DNA of 20,507 bases from positions 1-20,507 of the IMG/VR virus record IMGVR_UViG_2199352025_000001. One strand, given 5' to 3'. How positions within the stretch are numbered: position 1 is the first letter of the stretch; each line of letters opens with the position of its first letter. Below, one piece after another: positions 1 through 7,183 of this stretch. The DNA is from a virus. The position numbers were made by a program, and so were the translations under genes. Below the pieces are notes generated by a model. It ran no database searches, was not told the DNA's origin, and was given only the letters and a program-made list of their open reading frames with translations.

Positions 1-146
1 GTGGGGGTCGGCGTAGGCGTCGGGCTGGTGGTCGTCGGCGCCGGTGTCGTCGGTGTCGGGCTCGGCGTCGTGGGAGTAGGCGTCGGGGTCGCCGTCGGCG
101 AAGGAGGTGGGGCCGTCGACGACCCCGACGGGCTCGTGGTGGGCGC
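1..146 (-). repeat. Low-complexity Pro/Thr codon repeat
   Basis: On the minus strand this stretch is a run of CCG ACG, CCG ACC and similar codons encoding alternating Pro-Thr. On the plus strand it reads as a GT/GGCGTCG-rich pseudo-repeat that gives a spurious Val-Gly reading frame. It is an imperfect coding repeat that could change length by slippage. Confidence 0.6.
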
Positions 147-404
147 GGTCAGCAGGTCGATGATCCGCTGCTGGTCTGCGACGCACTGCTGTGCGCGGGT
201 GCGCTGAGCACTGCTGGTGGCCTTCGCGGCGAGCAGCTGGCAGTTGGCCTTCTGCGCCTGCGCCAGTTCGAGCGCGGACAGGTTCGCGTCGGCGGTGGCA
301 CCGGTCGCGGCCCAGGACCACGAAAACGCCCCCACCACGAGGGCGAGGGCGATAGCTGCAGCGGCGATACGCCGCGTCGGTAACTGCTGCTTGCGTCGGT
401 GCAT
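1..404 (-). CDS. Signal-anchored Pro/Thr-rich protein, partial at left edge
   Basis: The ATG at 404 has a near-perfect ribosome binding site (AAGGAGGAG ending 4 bases before it), and the frame stays open for 134 codons to the window edge, so the C-terminus is missing. Residues 1-12 are basic, residues 13-32 form one hydrophobic segment (signal anchor or signal peptide), and residues 38-86 look helical with two cysteines (C55, C74). From residue 87 on the chain is almost entirely Pro, Thr and Ser, a flexible linker as seen in secreted or wall-spanning proteins. It lies 41 bases after the holin gene, so a role in lysis (a spanin-like or envelope-disrupting protein) is possible, but no known spanin or esterase motif is present in the visible part. 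The gene call is firm; the function is unknown. Confidence 0.75.
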   Translation of the reverse strand, partial: MHRRKQQLPTRRIAAAAIALALVVGAFSWSWAATGATADANLSALELAQAQKANCQLLAAKATSSAQRTRAQQCVADQQRIIDLLTAPTTSPSGSSTAPPPSPTATPTPTPTTPSPTPTTPAPTTTSPTPTPTP

Positions 405-445
405 GATCTCCTCCTTCAAGTACCCCCGTGTTTGTTTTGTTTGGG

Positions 446-670
446 TCAGTGCTTCTCGTCCACCAGCGACGGCGAGTCCGAGTCGCCCACCTTCGCCGAA
501 CCGACCGACGTCGCCAGCGACAGCAACGCGGCGCCGGCTGAGACGGTCAGGGCCTGCTTCCAGCCGACGCTCATCACATCGGCCCAGCCGGCGCCGACCG
601 TGACGACGAGGGACTGGCAGAACGTCTTGCCGGCGCGTTCCAGGGTTGCGCGCCAGAACTTCGTGGTCAT
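446..670 (-). CDS. Holin, r1t-like family
   Basis: A 74-residue protein starting MTTKFW at the ATG at 670, with a GAGGAG ribosome binding site 5 bases upstream. The same frame is open further upstream, but that part reads as Arg-rich noise, so 670 is the start. The layout matches r1t-type holins of actinobacteriophages: an N-terminal amphipathic part with the word LERAGKTFCQS, a first hydrophobic segment (about 17-34), a short turn containing W-K-Q-A-L, a second hydrophobic segment (about 39-58), and an acidic/Ser C-terminus with GDSDSPSLV. Such holins open the cytoplasmic membrane so the endolysin reaches peptidoglycan. It sits 8 bases downstream of another membrane protein gene in the lysis block. 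The family call rests on remembered sequence style, not on a search. Confidence 0.8.
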   Translation of the reverse strand: MTTKFWRATLERAGKTFCQSLVVTVGAGWADVMSVGWKQALTVSAGAALLSLATSVGSAKVGDSDSPSLVDEKH

Positions 671-678
671 GTTGCTCC

Positions 679-966
679 TCAGATGTCGGTGTCGCCTCGC
701 TGCGCCCGGATCAGCAACCACACCCGCTGGGTGACGGCTACGTCGATGACGCCGAACCCGACGGCGTACACCCACAGGGGCAGGGCGAGGCGGGCGGCGA
801 TGGTGACGAGGATCCCGAACACGACGATCATCGCGAACATGAACAGCATCACGTTCCGGCCGGTCGGGGACACCCGCCAGTTAGAACGGGCCCAGTAGAG
901 GACGACGAAGAACAGGCAGGCCAGGAACGCGTACCAGATCTGGCCGACGACGATCGTGCGCATCAC
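679..966 (-). CDS. Small integral membrane protein, holin-like candidate
   Basis: A 95-residue protein with three predicted hydrophobic segments, about residues 5-25, 38-60 and 64-85, joined by short basic loops, and a charged C-terminus. It begins ATGATG; the first ATG overlaps the TGA of the upstream gene (ATGA coupling), and only 8 bases separate its end from the holin gene. Proteins of this kind are common beside actinobacteriophage lysis genes and are usually unnamed. It could be a second holin, an antiholin, or another membrane partner in lysis. The sequence shows a membrane protein in a lysis cassette; the specific function is inference. Confidence 0.75.
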   Translation of the reverse strand: MMRTIVVGQIWYAFLACLFFVVLYWARSNWRVSPTGRNVMLFMFAMIVVFGILVTIAARLALPLWVYAVGFGVIDVAVTQRVWLLIRAQRGDTDI

Positions 967-1148
967 GCCTGCCGGCGCCGGAAGGCCCGGCCGACCCGAT
1001 CGGCGAACTCGTCGGGGGGTAGCTGCGCGAACCGTTCCGCTGCCCGTTCCACTCTCGCTGTCCGCCTCTTAGCCTCGTCCCGGATGCGTTCAGCCCTGGC
1101 CCGCTCCTCGCGTGTGCCATTGCGGTGCCACGGCCACCACCAACTCAT
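963..1148 (-). CDS. Small charged helical protein, lysis-region
   Basis: A 61-residue protein starting MSWWWPW at 1148, where the ATG overlaps the upstream stop (ATGA). After a Trp-rich head, residues 11-40 are a highly charged Arg/Glu/Ala helix with coiled-coil character, followed by LPPDEFADRV and an Arg-rich end. Similar short Trp-start proteins ending in RAFRRR-type tails are familiar in actinobacteriophage lysis regions and have no assigned function. The Trp patch could touch the membrane interface and the helix could bind a partner, possibly the coiled-coil protein encoded just upstream. Gene call good, function unknown. Confidence 0.7.
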   Translation of the reverse strand: MSWWWPWHRNGTREERARAERIRDEAKRRTARVERAAERFAQLPPDEFADRVGRAFRRRQA

Positions 1149-1363
1149 ATCGGCGGCTTCCGCGAGCCGAGCAGAATCGAAATTTGTTCCTTCTGCTCGT
1201 CCAACGTGTCCTCCAATGCCCGGTTGGCTGCTCGTAGGTCGCTGATGCGGTCGAGGTGCACTCGGCGCGGGACGAGCCGCCCAGTCAGGATCGCCAGCAC
1301 GAAGGCTGATACCAGCGCCCAGGGGCCACCGTCTGCCAGAACGGTCCGGACCGAGTCCCACAC
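1145..1363 (-). CDS. Single-TM coiled-coil protein, lysis-region
   Basis: A 72-residue protein from a GTG start at 1363 with a GGGGGT ribosome binding site close upstream. Residues 12-30 form one hydrophobic segment (WALVSAFVLAILTG core), followed by a basic stop-transfer stretch and a heptad-like helix (about 36-66: DRISDLRAANRALEDTLDEQ). The layout, one N-terminal membrane anchor plus coiled coil, resembles inner-membrane spanin-like or holin-accessory proteins, but it is too short for a typical i-spanin and no lipoprotein partner is visible. It follows the endolysin by 26 bases and overlaps the next gene by 4 bases. Confidence 0.7.
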   Translation of the reverse strand: MWDSVRTVLADGGPWALVSAFVLAILTGRLVPRRVHLDRISDLRAANRALEDTLDEQKEQISILLGSRKPPI

Positions 1364-1389
1364 GTACTACCCCCGTTTCGGTGTCAAGG

Positions 1390-2379
1390 TCACGCAGTGA
1401 GGGGTATAGCGGGTCCGGTGGCGCCGACGGTGGTGGCGGTGTGGGTGTGGTCGCCGCCGGCTGCGGCTGCGGGTTTGCGGTAGTCGGCGACGCCGCGCAG
1501 CGCGGTCGGGTCGAACACGCAGCCACCGGTCAACTCTGCGAACGCGGTCGCGAACGGCGTACCGAGCGGCAGGGCACCATCGACGTTCGCGCCCAACGTG
1601 ACGTTGACGGGGGCGGAGCCGTTCAACTTCGCCGACCCGTACTGCCACGATGCGAGGTTGCGGACCCAGTAGGCGCCGACACCATCGGTGCACACGTAGA
1701 TCGCGTTGTTGGAGCTCTTCAGCTCAGGTGGGCAGTCGGTGAGGCTGCCGAAGGTGTACACGTTCATGTCCGTTCCGTTCCACAGCGGGTCGCCGCCGTT
1801 GACGTAGTGGAGGACTGCGGCGATGTGTTCGGACCACGGAAAGTTGGGGCCCGGGTCGGTGTGGGTGCCGCCGTCTTCGGGGAACGCGCGGGTGATGTCG
1901 TAGTGTCCGCAGATCCCGCCCGGCCCGTTGTCGTAGTAGGCGGCCCTGACCTCGGCGACGGTGAGCCGGCGCACCTGCAGGCCGTACGTTTTGCAGTCGT
2001 CGGCCTGTGCGCGGGCCATCCGGTCCCGCATCGCCTTCGCGTAGGGGGTCTGCCACTGCAGGGCTGTCCAACTCGCGGTGCCGCACTGCTCGTGGTGGAT
2101 ACCAATGTCGTTGCCGTGTTGGAACGCGGAGTGGGACCGGTCCGACCGGAGCACCTCCTGCGGCGACGAGTCCGAGTCGTGGAACACGTGGCAGGACGTC
2201 CCGTCCGTCCGGCCCACGTCGATGACGTGGCCCTGCTCGGCCGAGTTCGCATCGGCGTGACCTTCCGTGGTGTGGGCCACCGACAGTTTGACGCCGTGCG
2301 CTGTCCGTCCCTTCGTCCACGAGCGGGGGAGGCCGATCCAGTAGACGCCCGCGTCGGGGCCGTAGTCGCTGCTCGTCAT
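1390..2379 (-). CDS. Endolysin, N-acetylmuramoyl-L-alanine amidase (amidase_2/PGRP-like)
   Basis: A 329-residue lysis enzyme predicted to cleave the amide between N-acetylmuramic acid and L-Ala in peptidoglycan. The zinc-amidase signature is clear: VAHTTEG places the first His ligand at residue 36, DIGIHHEQ lies at 91-98, GHYDITRAFP at 158-167, and THTDPGPNFPW supplies His173 and Asp175. The amidase domain covers about 1-195. Residues 200-300 form a separate Cys-containing C-terminal domain I do not recognise, presumably for wall binding, followed by an Ala/Gly/Thr-rich tail. The ATG at 2379 is chosen because GGGGGAG lies just upstream; a GTG seven codons earlier is open but less well placed. 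The gene is coupled by ATGA to a 16-codon mini-ORF upstream and heads the lysis cassette. Confidence 0.85.
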   Translation of the reverse strand: MTSSDYGPDAGVYWIGLPRSWTKGRTAHGVKLSVAHTTEGHADANSAEQGHVIDVGRTDGTSCHVFHDSDSSPQEVLRSDRSHSAFQHGNDIGIHHEQCGTASWTALQWQTPYAKAMRDRMARAQADDCKTYGLQVRRLTVAEVRAAYYDNGPGGICGHYDITRAFPEDGGTHTDPGPNFPWSEHIAAVLHYVNGGDPLWNGTDMNVYTFGSLTDCPPELKSSNNAIYVCTDGVGAYWVRNLASWQYGSAKLNGSAPVNVTLGANVDGALPLGTPFATAFAELTGGCVFDPTALRGVADYRKPAAAAGGDHTHTATTVGATGPAIPLTA

Positions 2380-2426
2380 GTGGCTCCCCCGGAGCGCCAC
2401 TCGGCGAGGTCGGTCCAGCGGGCCAT
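2376..2426 (-). other. 16-codon mini-ORF coupled to tail gene and endolysin
   Basis: The minor-tail stop and this ATG form TGATG, and its TGA forms ATGA with the endolysin start, so a ribosome could pass through all three. It encodes MARWTDLAEWRSGGAT. The W-x-x-L-A-x-W-R pattern resembles the extreme N-terminus of several actinobacteriophage lysins as I remember them, so it may be the former endolysin start cut off by a one-base change. It may instead be a true leader peptide. Too short to assert as a gene. Confidence 0.35.
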
Positions 2427-3025
2427 CAGATGGACTCGTAGGTGAGCGACCAGCGGAGGAGATCGCCGTTGGCCCACGTAAAGGGAAAGACGTTCGTGAT
2501 GTTAGCGGCGGCGACGCCCGCCGCTCCTGTGGAAATGAACGTCCTAGTTGTGGTGGAGTTCTGCCCCACCACGCCGGCGTATGCGTTTACTCCCGTGTCT
2601 TGGGGATAGCAGGAGCCGATCATCTGGGCACCGTTGGAGGTCGCGGTAATGGGTATCGACATGATCCAGGTCCCGGTGCCGAACGTTGTCGTGCTGCCCG
2701 CAGTGAGCTGCCCCCACATGTGGACCGTTTTGCCGAGCTGCTTGTAAGAGCCGGCGAGTGATCCGTTGCCAAGAGAAGGCGCCGTGCCGGTGCATGTCCA
2801 GGTTGGCGTGAATGCAGTCCAACCCGCGATGTCGCCGAAGACCGTCCACGCCGCACCGTCCCAGACCATGAACCTGTCCGTGTCGGTCTCGTAGATGACC
2901 TCGCCCTCCACGGGCGAGCCCGGCCGCGTGCCCGACGTGCAGACGATGTTGGTCTGCTTCATCAGGTACGTGTTCACGTCCGAGGCGGTCAGCACGTCAC
3001 CCACGTTGAAGGTCTTGAACGCCAA
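2426..3025 (-). CDS. Minor tail / tail-tip protein
   Basis: A 199-residue protein from a TTG start at 3025, supported by a strong AGGAGG site 7 bases upstream. The N-terminus (FNVGDVLTASDVNTYLM, residues 6-22) is a signature seen in many small actinobacteriophage minor tail proteins encoded after the large tail protein. It is followed by GEVIYETDTDRFMVWDGAAW (41-60), a common fibre-type beta motif in which a parameter is displayed on a predicted beta strand. The rest, about 70-199, is Ser/Thr/Gly-rich beta sequence like a receptor-binding head. Its position between the minor tail protein and the endolysin fits a tail-tip or short fibre component that contacts the host surface. Confidence 0.75.
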   Translation of the reverse strand: MAFKTFNVGDVLTASDVNTYLMKQTNIVCTSGTRPGSPVEGEVIYETDTDRFMVWDGAAWTVFGDIAGWTAFTPTWTCTGTAPSLGNGSLAGSYKQLGKTVHMWGQLTAGSTTTFGTGTWIMSIPITATSNGAQMIGSCYPQDTGVNAYAGVVGQNSTTTRTFISTGAAGVAAANITNVFPFTWANGDLLRWSLTYESI

Positions 3026-3036
3026 GGGAACGCCTC

Positions 3037-4863
3037 CTAGTAGCCAAGCCCGTTGAAATCGAGTCGGCCCAACGTCGGGTTATCGAGGATCAGGAACGAA
3101 CTCCGCGTGGCCGACTGGAGCGTCCAGGTGGTGACCCAGTTGTCCGGGCTGATGTCGTGCGTGACGCCGCGGATGAACACGTCGCGCGTGATGGTGCCGC
3201 CCCCGGGCGGGCGACGGACGATGCGAATGCGGTCACCGAACTCGCGGCCCAGCGCCTGCGGGAAGAGGTTGGTCGAATCCCCGCGCGGCAGCAGCTCCAG
3301 CGACGAGAAGCGCAACTCAGGCTGCGCGGCCTCATAGAGGATGAACTGGGCCCAACTCAGCGCGTCCGCGTCGGTGACCATGATGAGGTCGCTGCGCTCG
3401 TAGGTCTTGATGAGATACGCGGCCTGCGAAGCGGCGTCCTGCACCACCTGCTGCGCCCCGCCAACAGCAGTGGCGCGCACCAGGTTCGCCAGCGTGGTGT
3501 CGTCATAATCGGTGCCGATAGCTGAGTACGGGAGTTCGGGCAGCCGCCGCGAGGATGAAGCGTGCGCGGTGGCGTCCCAGGTGCCGCCCGCCTGGTCACC
3601 GTCCACATAGGCCGTCGCGGTCGAGCCCACCTCGATCTGGAGCCCGTCAACGTAGAACGTCTGGCCGACAGTGGTGACCCCCCCGATCGGCCAGAGCTGG
3701 ATCTGCCAACCGGCCGTGGTGCCAGCGGTGCCGGTGCCCGTGAGCCGGACCCACTGGTCCTTCACGAGCGCGTTCGTGGTGAAGCCGGTCTGCGCCGAGA
3801 AGAATGCGATGCCCGGCGACCCGGTGGGCACGTAGACGTAGACGCTGACGGTGTACGTCTTGCCGGCCAGCAACGGGTCCATCATGTCGATGGTGGGGAA
3901 GGTGCTGACCTGCGGCAGATCGCCGCCGGACGCGTTGGCCCAACTGACGAGCATGCTCTTCGTACCGAACAGCGCCTGCGCGCTGGACGAGGAGATCGTC
4001 GGTTGGTTGGCGAAGCCGCCAGCGATCCAGCCGGTGAGGTTCGTCTCGACGCTCGGGTTCTTAGCCAGGTTGATCGTCGTGGAGACGCCTGCTACGGGCT
4101 GGTCGCCGAAGGTCGCATTGGGCAGCGCCGAGCGCGAGTCCTCCAATGTGGCCTGGCGGTTGCGGAACACCACCCGGCCGCCGGCGTCGAGGTAGCACTC
4201 GCCGATCTCCGTGTCCTGGGTGAGCAGCAACTCCGTCCAGGCGTCACCAGCCAGCGTGGTCGCCTGCACCGTCGTGTCACCGGTGCGGATCATGCGAGCG
4301 GTGGCCGACCACGACACCGAGTTGAGGATGCGTGTGGCGCGGGCACCCGAGTCTTCTCCCGCGCCGACAGCGCCGACAGCGCCGCGCACGTAGTTGCTCA
4401 GCACCTTCGTCGCGTCGGTGGCGGTCAGCGTGCAGGTCGAGTACGACGGCCAAGCCTTGTCGTACCCGACCTCCCACCGGTCGGCGTAGCCCGAGAACAA
4501 CTCGTAGGTGACACCGTTCCATGTGGCGCGGATACGGACCGGCCGCATGGGCTGAACCTGGGTGACGCCGGCCGAGACGTACGGTCCGGACAGGTTGCTC
4601 GGGTCGAACCGCCGATCCCGGTTGTCCAACACCACAGTGACGGTGCCCGCCTCATAGCGCAGAATCGGTGACTCAACCCGGTTGGCACCGCGGCGAGTGG
4701 TTACCGTCGTGGTCGCATAGGCCGTGATGTCGGTGAACAGCGAGTCAGGAGCGAGCGTTGCCGTGTCCAGCTTCCCCCGGGCCGGATCGTCAAGGAACAA
4801 GTACGAGCCGGACTGGGCGGCGGAGGAGAACCCGGCCTCGACGATGAGGGTCGGCAGGTTCAC
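3037..4863 (-). CDS. Minor tail protein with inserted carbohydrate-binding-like module
   Basis: A 608-residue distal tail protein (numbering from the GTG at 4863, which forms GTGA with the tape-measure stop; a GTG at 4875 would add four residues). The N-terminal part (about 45-255) has the actinobacteriophage tail-tip pattern: DITAYATTTVTTRRG, then EAGTVTVVLDNRDRRFDPSN, then QPMRPVRIRATWNG and a FSGYADRWE strand. Residues about 264-424 form a separate jelly-roll-like module that starts NLAKNPSVETNLTGW and ends FYVDGLQIEVG, the hallmark of CBM4/9-type carbohydrate-binding domains. The C-terminal part resumes the tail fold (GDRIRIVRRPPGGG) and ends LILDNPTLGRLDFNG. A related word, FLDDPARGKLD, occurs near residue 25. 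It probably forms the baseplate hub or tail tip, with the module binding cell-wall glycans. Confidence 0.8.
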   Translation of the reverse strand: MNLPTLIVEAGFSSAAQSGSYLFLDDPARGKLDTATLAPDSLFTDITAYATTTVTTRRGANRVESPILRYEAGTVTVVLDNRDRRFDPSNLSGPYVSAGVTQVQPMRPVRIRATWNGVTYELFSGYADRWEVGYDKAWPSYSTCTLTATDATKVLSNYVRGAVGAVGAGEDSGARATRILNSVSWSATARMIRTGDTTVQATTLAGDAWTELLLTQDTEIGECYLDAGGRVVFRNRQATLEDSRSALPNATFGDQPVAGVSTTINLAKNPSVETNLTGWIAGGFANQPTISSSSAQALFGTKSMLVSWANASGGDLPQVSTFPTIDMMDPLLAGKTYTVSVYVYVPTGSPGIAFFSAQTGFTTNALVKDQWVRLTGTGTAGTTAGWQIQLWPIGGVTTVGQTFYVDGLQIEVGSTATAYVDGDQAGGTWDATAHASSSRRLPELPYSAIGTDYDDTTLANLVRATAVGGAQQVVQDAASQAAYLIKTYERSDLIMVTDADALSWAQFILYEAAQPELRFSSLELLPRGDSTNLFPQALGREFGDRIRIVRRPPGGGTITRDVFIRGVTHDISPDNWVTTWTLQSATRSSFLILDNPTLGRLDFNGLGY

Positions 4864-6620
4864 GGCGTACGCCACCGCCGGCCATTGGCCCGTTCGTAAG
4901 CCTGGATCGCTTGGACGTTGACACGGCCGACCTCACGCAGATCAGCGCCGGGGGCCACGTAGACGTTGATGGTGTAATGGTTGCCACCGCCGCCGCCGCG
5001 GCCCAGCGGCACAACGGCTTCGGGTCCGTCCTCGCCGATCATCGCCACAGTGGGTCGGGTGACGATGCCACCCTCCGCCATGCGTGGCAGACGCGGAATC
5101 GGGGCGAGTTTGCCCGGGATCGAGTGCCTCCCGGCGAGGCTGTCCAGGGCGTCGTTCGCACCCTTGATGCCGGTGAAGATAGCGTCGATGATCGGCTTGA
5201 TGATGCGGCGGTAAACCCAATCCACTGCGGGGCCGATGTGATTCACCCAGAGGTCGATCCAGAACTTCCGGAACGCCTCACTGTTTTTCCACAGCAGGAT
5301 CAGCCCGCCGACGATCAGGGCTATGGCGGTGATTACGAGCCCGATCGGGTTGGCGGTCATTGCCACGTTCCACGCCCACTGGGCGGCGGTGGCGAGACCG
5401 ATGGCGATCCGCAGCGCGACCAGCGCGACTTGCGCACCGACCATCGCGACCTTCCACGCCACGAAGCCGGTGATCAGTATCGGCAGCAGCGGCCGGATCG
5501 TGTCCATGTTGTCGGCCAGCACCTTGACCACGGCGCCGGCGACGGAGAAGTACGCAGCCACAGTGGAGATGCCGGGGCCGGACTGCACCAATGCAGCCGT
5601 GAGACCCTTGACGATCCCCCACAGCTCCTTCGCGACATCCCGCAGGCTGGTGAAGAACTCGTGCAGGACCGACTGCCCCTTGGCCGAGGCGGTCCACGCC
5701 GCGAAGGCGGCGCTGCCCTTGACCAAGGTGTCGAGGAACCCTGGTCCGGCGTTGCCGGCCGAGAAGATGTCGCGGATCGACCGGCCAACGTTGAGTAGGA
5801 GGGTGCCGAACTTTCCCGCCACCTCAATGCCGTCGGTGATCCACTTGTTGATCTCGCCGGACCTGCGCGCGCGCATGGCCCACGCGTCGAAGCTGACGGC
5901 AATGTCGCGGAGCCAGGCACCCATGCGCGGCAGGAACGCCGACCCGACCGTGCCGATCTGGCGGAGCCCGTCGAGGAACGGGGCCATCGCCCCGCCAGCG
6001 GCCTGGCTGAACTTCGCCGTGTTCCGCAGCGACGTGTTCATGTCCTTGATGAAGCCGGGCGACTTGAACAACGCAGCCGTACCGCGGAACGCGAGGTTCC
6101 AGCCGGACGCCACGGCGGGCAGTTGGGCGCGCAGCACCGGGATGTAGATCTTAGCCAGATCGCGGATGTCCTTGGAAACGCCAGCGAACAGCCCCTGCGC
6201 CACTGATGCTTGGACCTGGCGCCACGCCGGGGCCAGCGCCTTCAGCGTGTCCACGAGTGCTTTCGACGCCGCGGGTAGCTTCTCGTACGCCTTCTGCCCC
6301 GCCGGTGTGCTTGCCATGGCCTTGCCGAGACCATGGAGACCGATCGCGAGCACACCGAGGGACGCTGCGCCGGCGAAGGCTACGGCGGGTAGCGCGGCCA
6401 GCAGCCCGGCCATTGGGGCGATGGCGTCGGTGAACGCGACGGCCTCGGCGGCCGCGCCGGCGATCCCGCTGACCAGCGTGGCCATGCCGAGCCCCGCCAG
6501 CGAGGAGCTGGACTTCAGTCTCGCCGCCATGGCCAGCGCGTTGTTGCCGACGGTGGCCATGTGCGGGGAAGCGGTGTCACGGCCCTTCAGGAAGTTGAAG
6601 AGCAGGGAGGTTTCCGACAC
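4860..6620 (-). CDS. Tape measure protein
   Basis: A 586-residue protein from a GTG at 6620, just after the stop of the frameshifted tail chaperone (TGA at 6624-6626). It has the expected composition: an Ala/Gly/Leu-rich helical chain with a hydrophobic block near residues 41-98 and another near 380-455 (ANPIGLVITAIALIVGGLIL region), which may insert into the host membrane. The C-terminus carries the common phage tape-measure ending MAEGGIVTRPTVAMIGEDG followed by EAVVPL and a Gly run. The protein sets tail length and threads the tail tube during assembly. At about 0.15 nm per residue it predicts a tail near 88 nm, short for a siphovirus. No lysozyme or peptidase motif is apparent, so it looks like a bare tape measure. 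Confidence 0.9.
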   Translation of the reverse strand: MSETSLLFNFLKGRDTASPHMATVGNNALAMAARLKSSSSLAGLGMATLVSGIAGAAAEAVAFTDAIAPMAGLLAALPAVAFAGAASLGVLAIGLHGLGKAMASTPAGQKAYEKLPAASKALVDTLKALAPAWRQVQASVAQGLFAGVSKDIRDLAKIYIPVLRAQLPAVASGWNLAFRGTAALFKSPGFIKDMNTSLRNTAKFSQAAGGAMAPFLDGLRQIGTVGSAFLPRMGAWLRDIAVSFDAWAMRARRSGEINKWITDGIEVAGKFGTLLLNVGRSIRDIFSAGNAGPGFLDTLVKGSAAFAAWTASAKGQSVLHEFFTSLRDVAKELWGIVKGLTAALVQSGPGISTVAAYFSVAGAVVKVLADNMDTIRPLLPILITGFVAWKVAMVGAQVALVALRIAIGLATAAQWAWNVAMTANPIGLVITAIALIVGGLILLWKNSEAFRKFWIDLWVNHIGPAVDWVYRRIIKPIIDAIFTGIKGANDALDSLAGRHSIPGKLAPIPRLPRMAEGGIVTRPTVAMIGEDGPEAVVPLGRGGGGGNHYTINVYVAPGADLREVGRVNVQAIQAYERANGRRWRTP

Positions 6621-6623
6621 CGG

Positions 6624-7183
6624 TCACCCCCGCCGTTTGATGTCCTCGCGCAACTTGTCGATCGCCGCGACGGCCTGGTAGAACTCCTCGACGGTGCACT
6701 CGTCGAGCTGCCGCGGCCCGATGTGCAGGTTCGCGGCGATCTCTAGCCAGTACTCGTCTCGGAGTCGCTCGAGGGGGCTTTTCCCTCGTCGCTCTCCTCC
6801 GGCTCACCGGCCAGGGTGTCGAGGCTCGCCAGGATCAGCTCCCGCTGCGCGTCGTTCAGGCCGGTGTTGTTCGCCACCGCCGCTCGCAGTTCCTCGATCT
6901 CGCCGGCGGAGGGTTTGACCTCGACCTCGCCCATCAGCGGGTCCACGTCCTCGATCTTCAGGACTGGGTGCAGCACGTTCTTGCAGTGCCACAGGATCAC
7001 CCGCTGGGCCGCGGCCCCGCCCTGGATCGCGCTCATCCGCATCAGCTCGAGGGTGACCTGGTCCTCGCCGGACAGCTTCTTGAACCGGCTCTCCAGCATC
7101 GCCGCCCGGGACATTGAGATGCGTTTGGCGTCGAACTCATACCGTGTCGGCGCTTGTCCCTCAGGCTTCTCGGTGATGAACAT
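6624..7183 (-). CDS. Tail assembly chaperone, -1 frameshift extended form (G-T type)
   Basis: This is the long chaperone: 135 codons of the upstream frame, a -1 slip at GGGAAAA (6785-6779), then 51 codons to the TGA at 6624-6626, 186 residues in all. The extension is clearly protein-like (LERLRDEYWLEIAANLHIGP, then a helical DECTVEEFYQAVAAIDKLRE stretch). Without the slip it has no start codon or ribosome binding site of its own. The arrangement matches the lambda G/GT and mycobacteriophage tail chaperones, in which a minor frameshifted product bridges the short chaperone and the tape measure. The tape measure begins right after its stop, the expected order. Confidence 0.85.
6743..7183 (-). 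CDS. Tail assembly chaperone, short form (G type)
   Basis: A 146-residue protein from the ATG at 7183, directly after the stop of the upstream gene (TGAATG). It is acidic and helical (DVDPLMGEVEVKPSAGEIEE region) and ends in a low-complexity acidic/Ser tail after the slippery site, as is typical for the unshifted chaperone. It is expected to coat the tape measure and recruit tail-tube subunits without being part of the finished virion. The N-terminal part, with SMSRAAMLESRFKKL, resembles actinobacteriophage tail assembly chaperones. Identification rests mainly on position before the tape measure and on the frameshift signal. Confidence 0.85.
   Translation of the reverse strand: MFITEKPEGQAPTRYEFDAKRISMSRAAMLESRFKKLSGEDQVTLELMRMSAIQGGAAAQRVILWHCKNVLHPVLKIEDVDPLMGEVEVKPSAGEIEELRAAVANNTGLNDAQRELILASLDTLAGEPEESDEGKAPSSDSETSTG
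6779..6785 (-). promoter_or_regulatory. Programmed -1 ribosomal frameshift slippery heptamer GGGAAAA
   Basis: On the minus strand the codons are G-GGA-AAA, the canonical X-XXY-YYZ slippery pattern. Both tRNAs can re-pair one base back (GGG, AAA). The 0 frame stops 12 codons later, while the -1 frame continues for 51 codons. The site lies at codons 134-135 of the short chaperone, as in many siphovirus G/GT pairs. Confidence 0.9.

Noticed and set aside
1-207. Plus-strand Val-Gly repeat protein
   Set aside because: It is the antisense reading of the Pro/Thr codon run of the minus-strand gene starting at 404, which has a strong ribosome binding site.
3562-5798. Long plus-strand frames opposite the tail-tip and tape measure genes
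   Set aside because: They are antisense shadows of two well-supported tail genes in GC-rich DNA; their proteins are low-complexity Arg/Asp/Gly strings.
6577-6807. Arg-rich 76-codon minus-strand frame across the chaperone stop
   Set aside because: It is the third frame of the chaperone overlap. The -1 frame reached from GGGAAAA is protein-like; this one has no ribosome binding site and an Arg/Ala composition typical of shadows.
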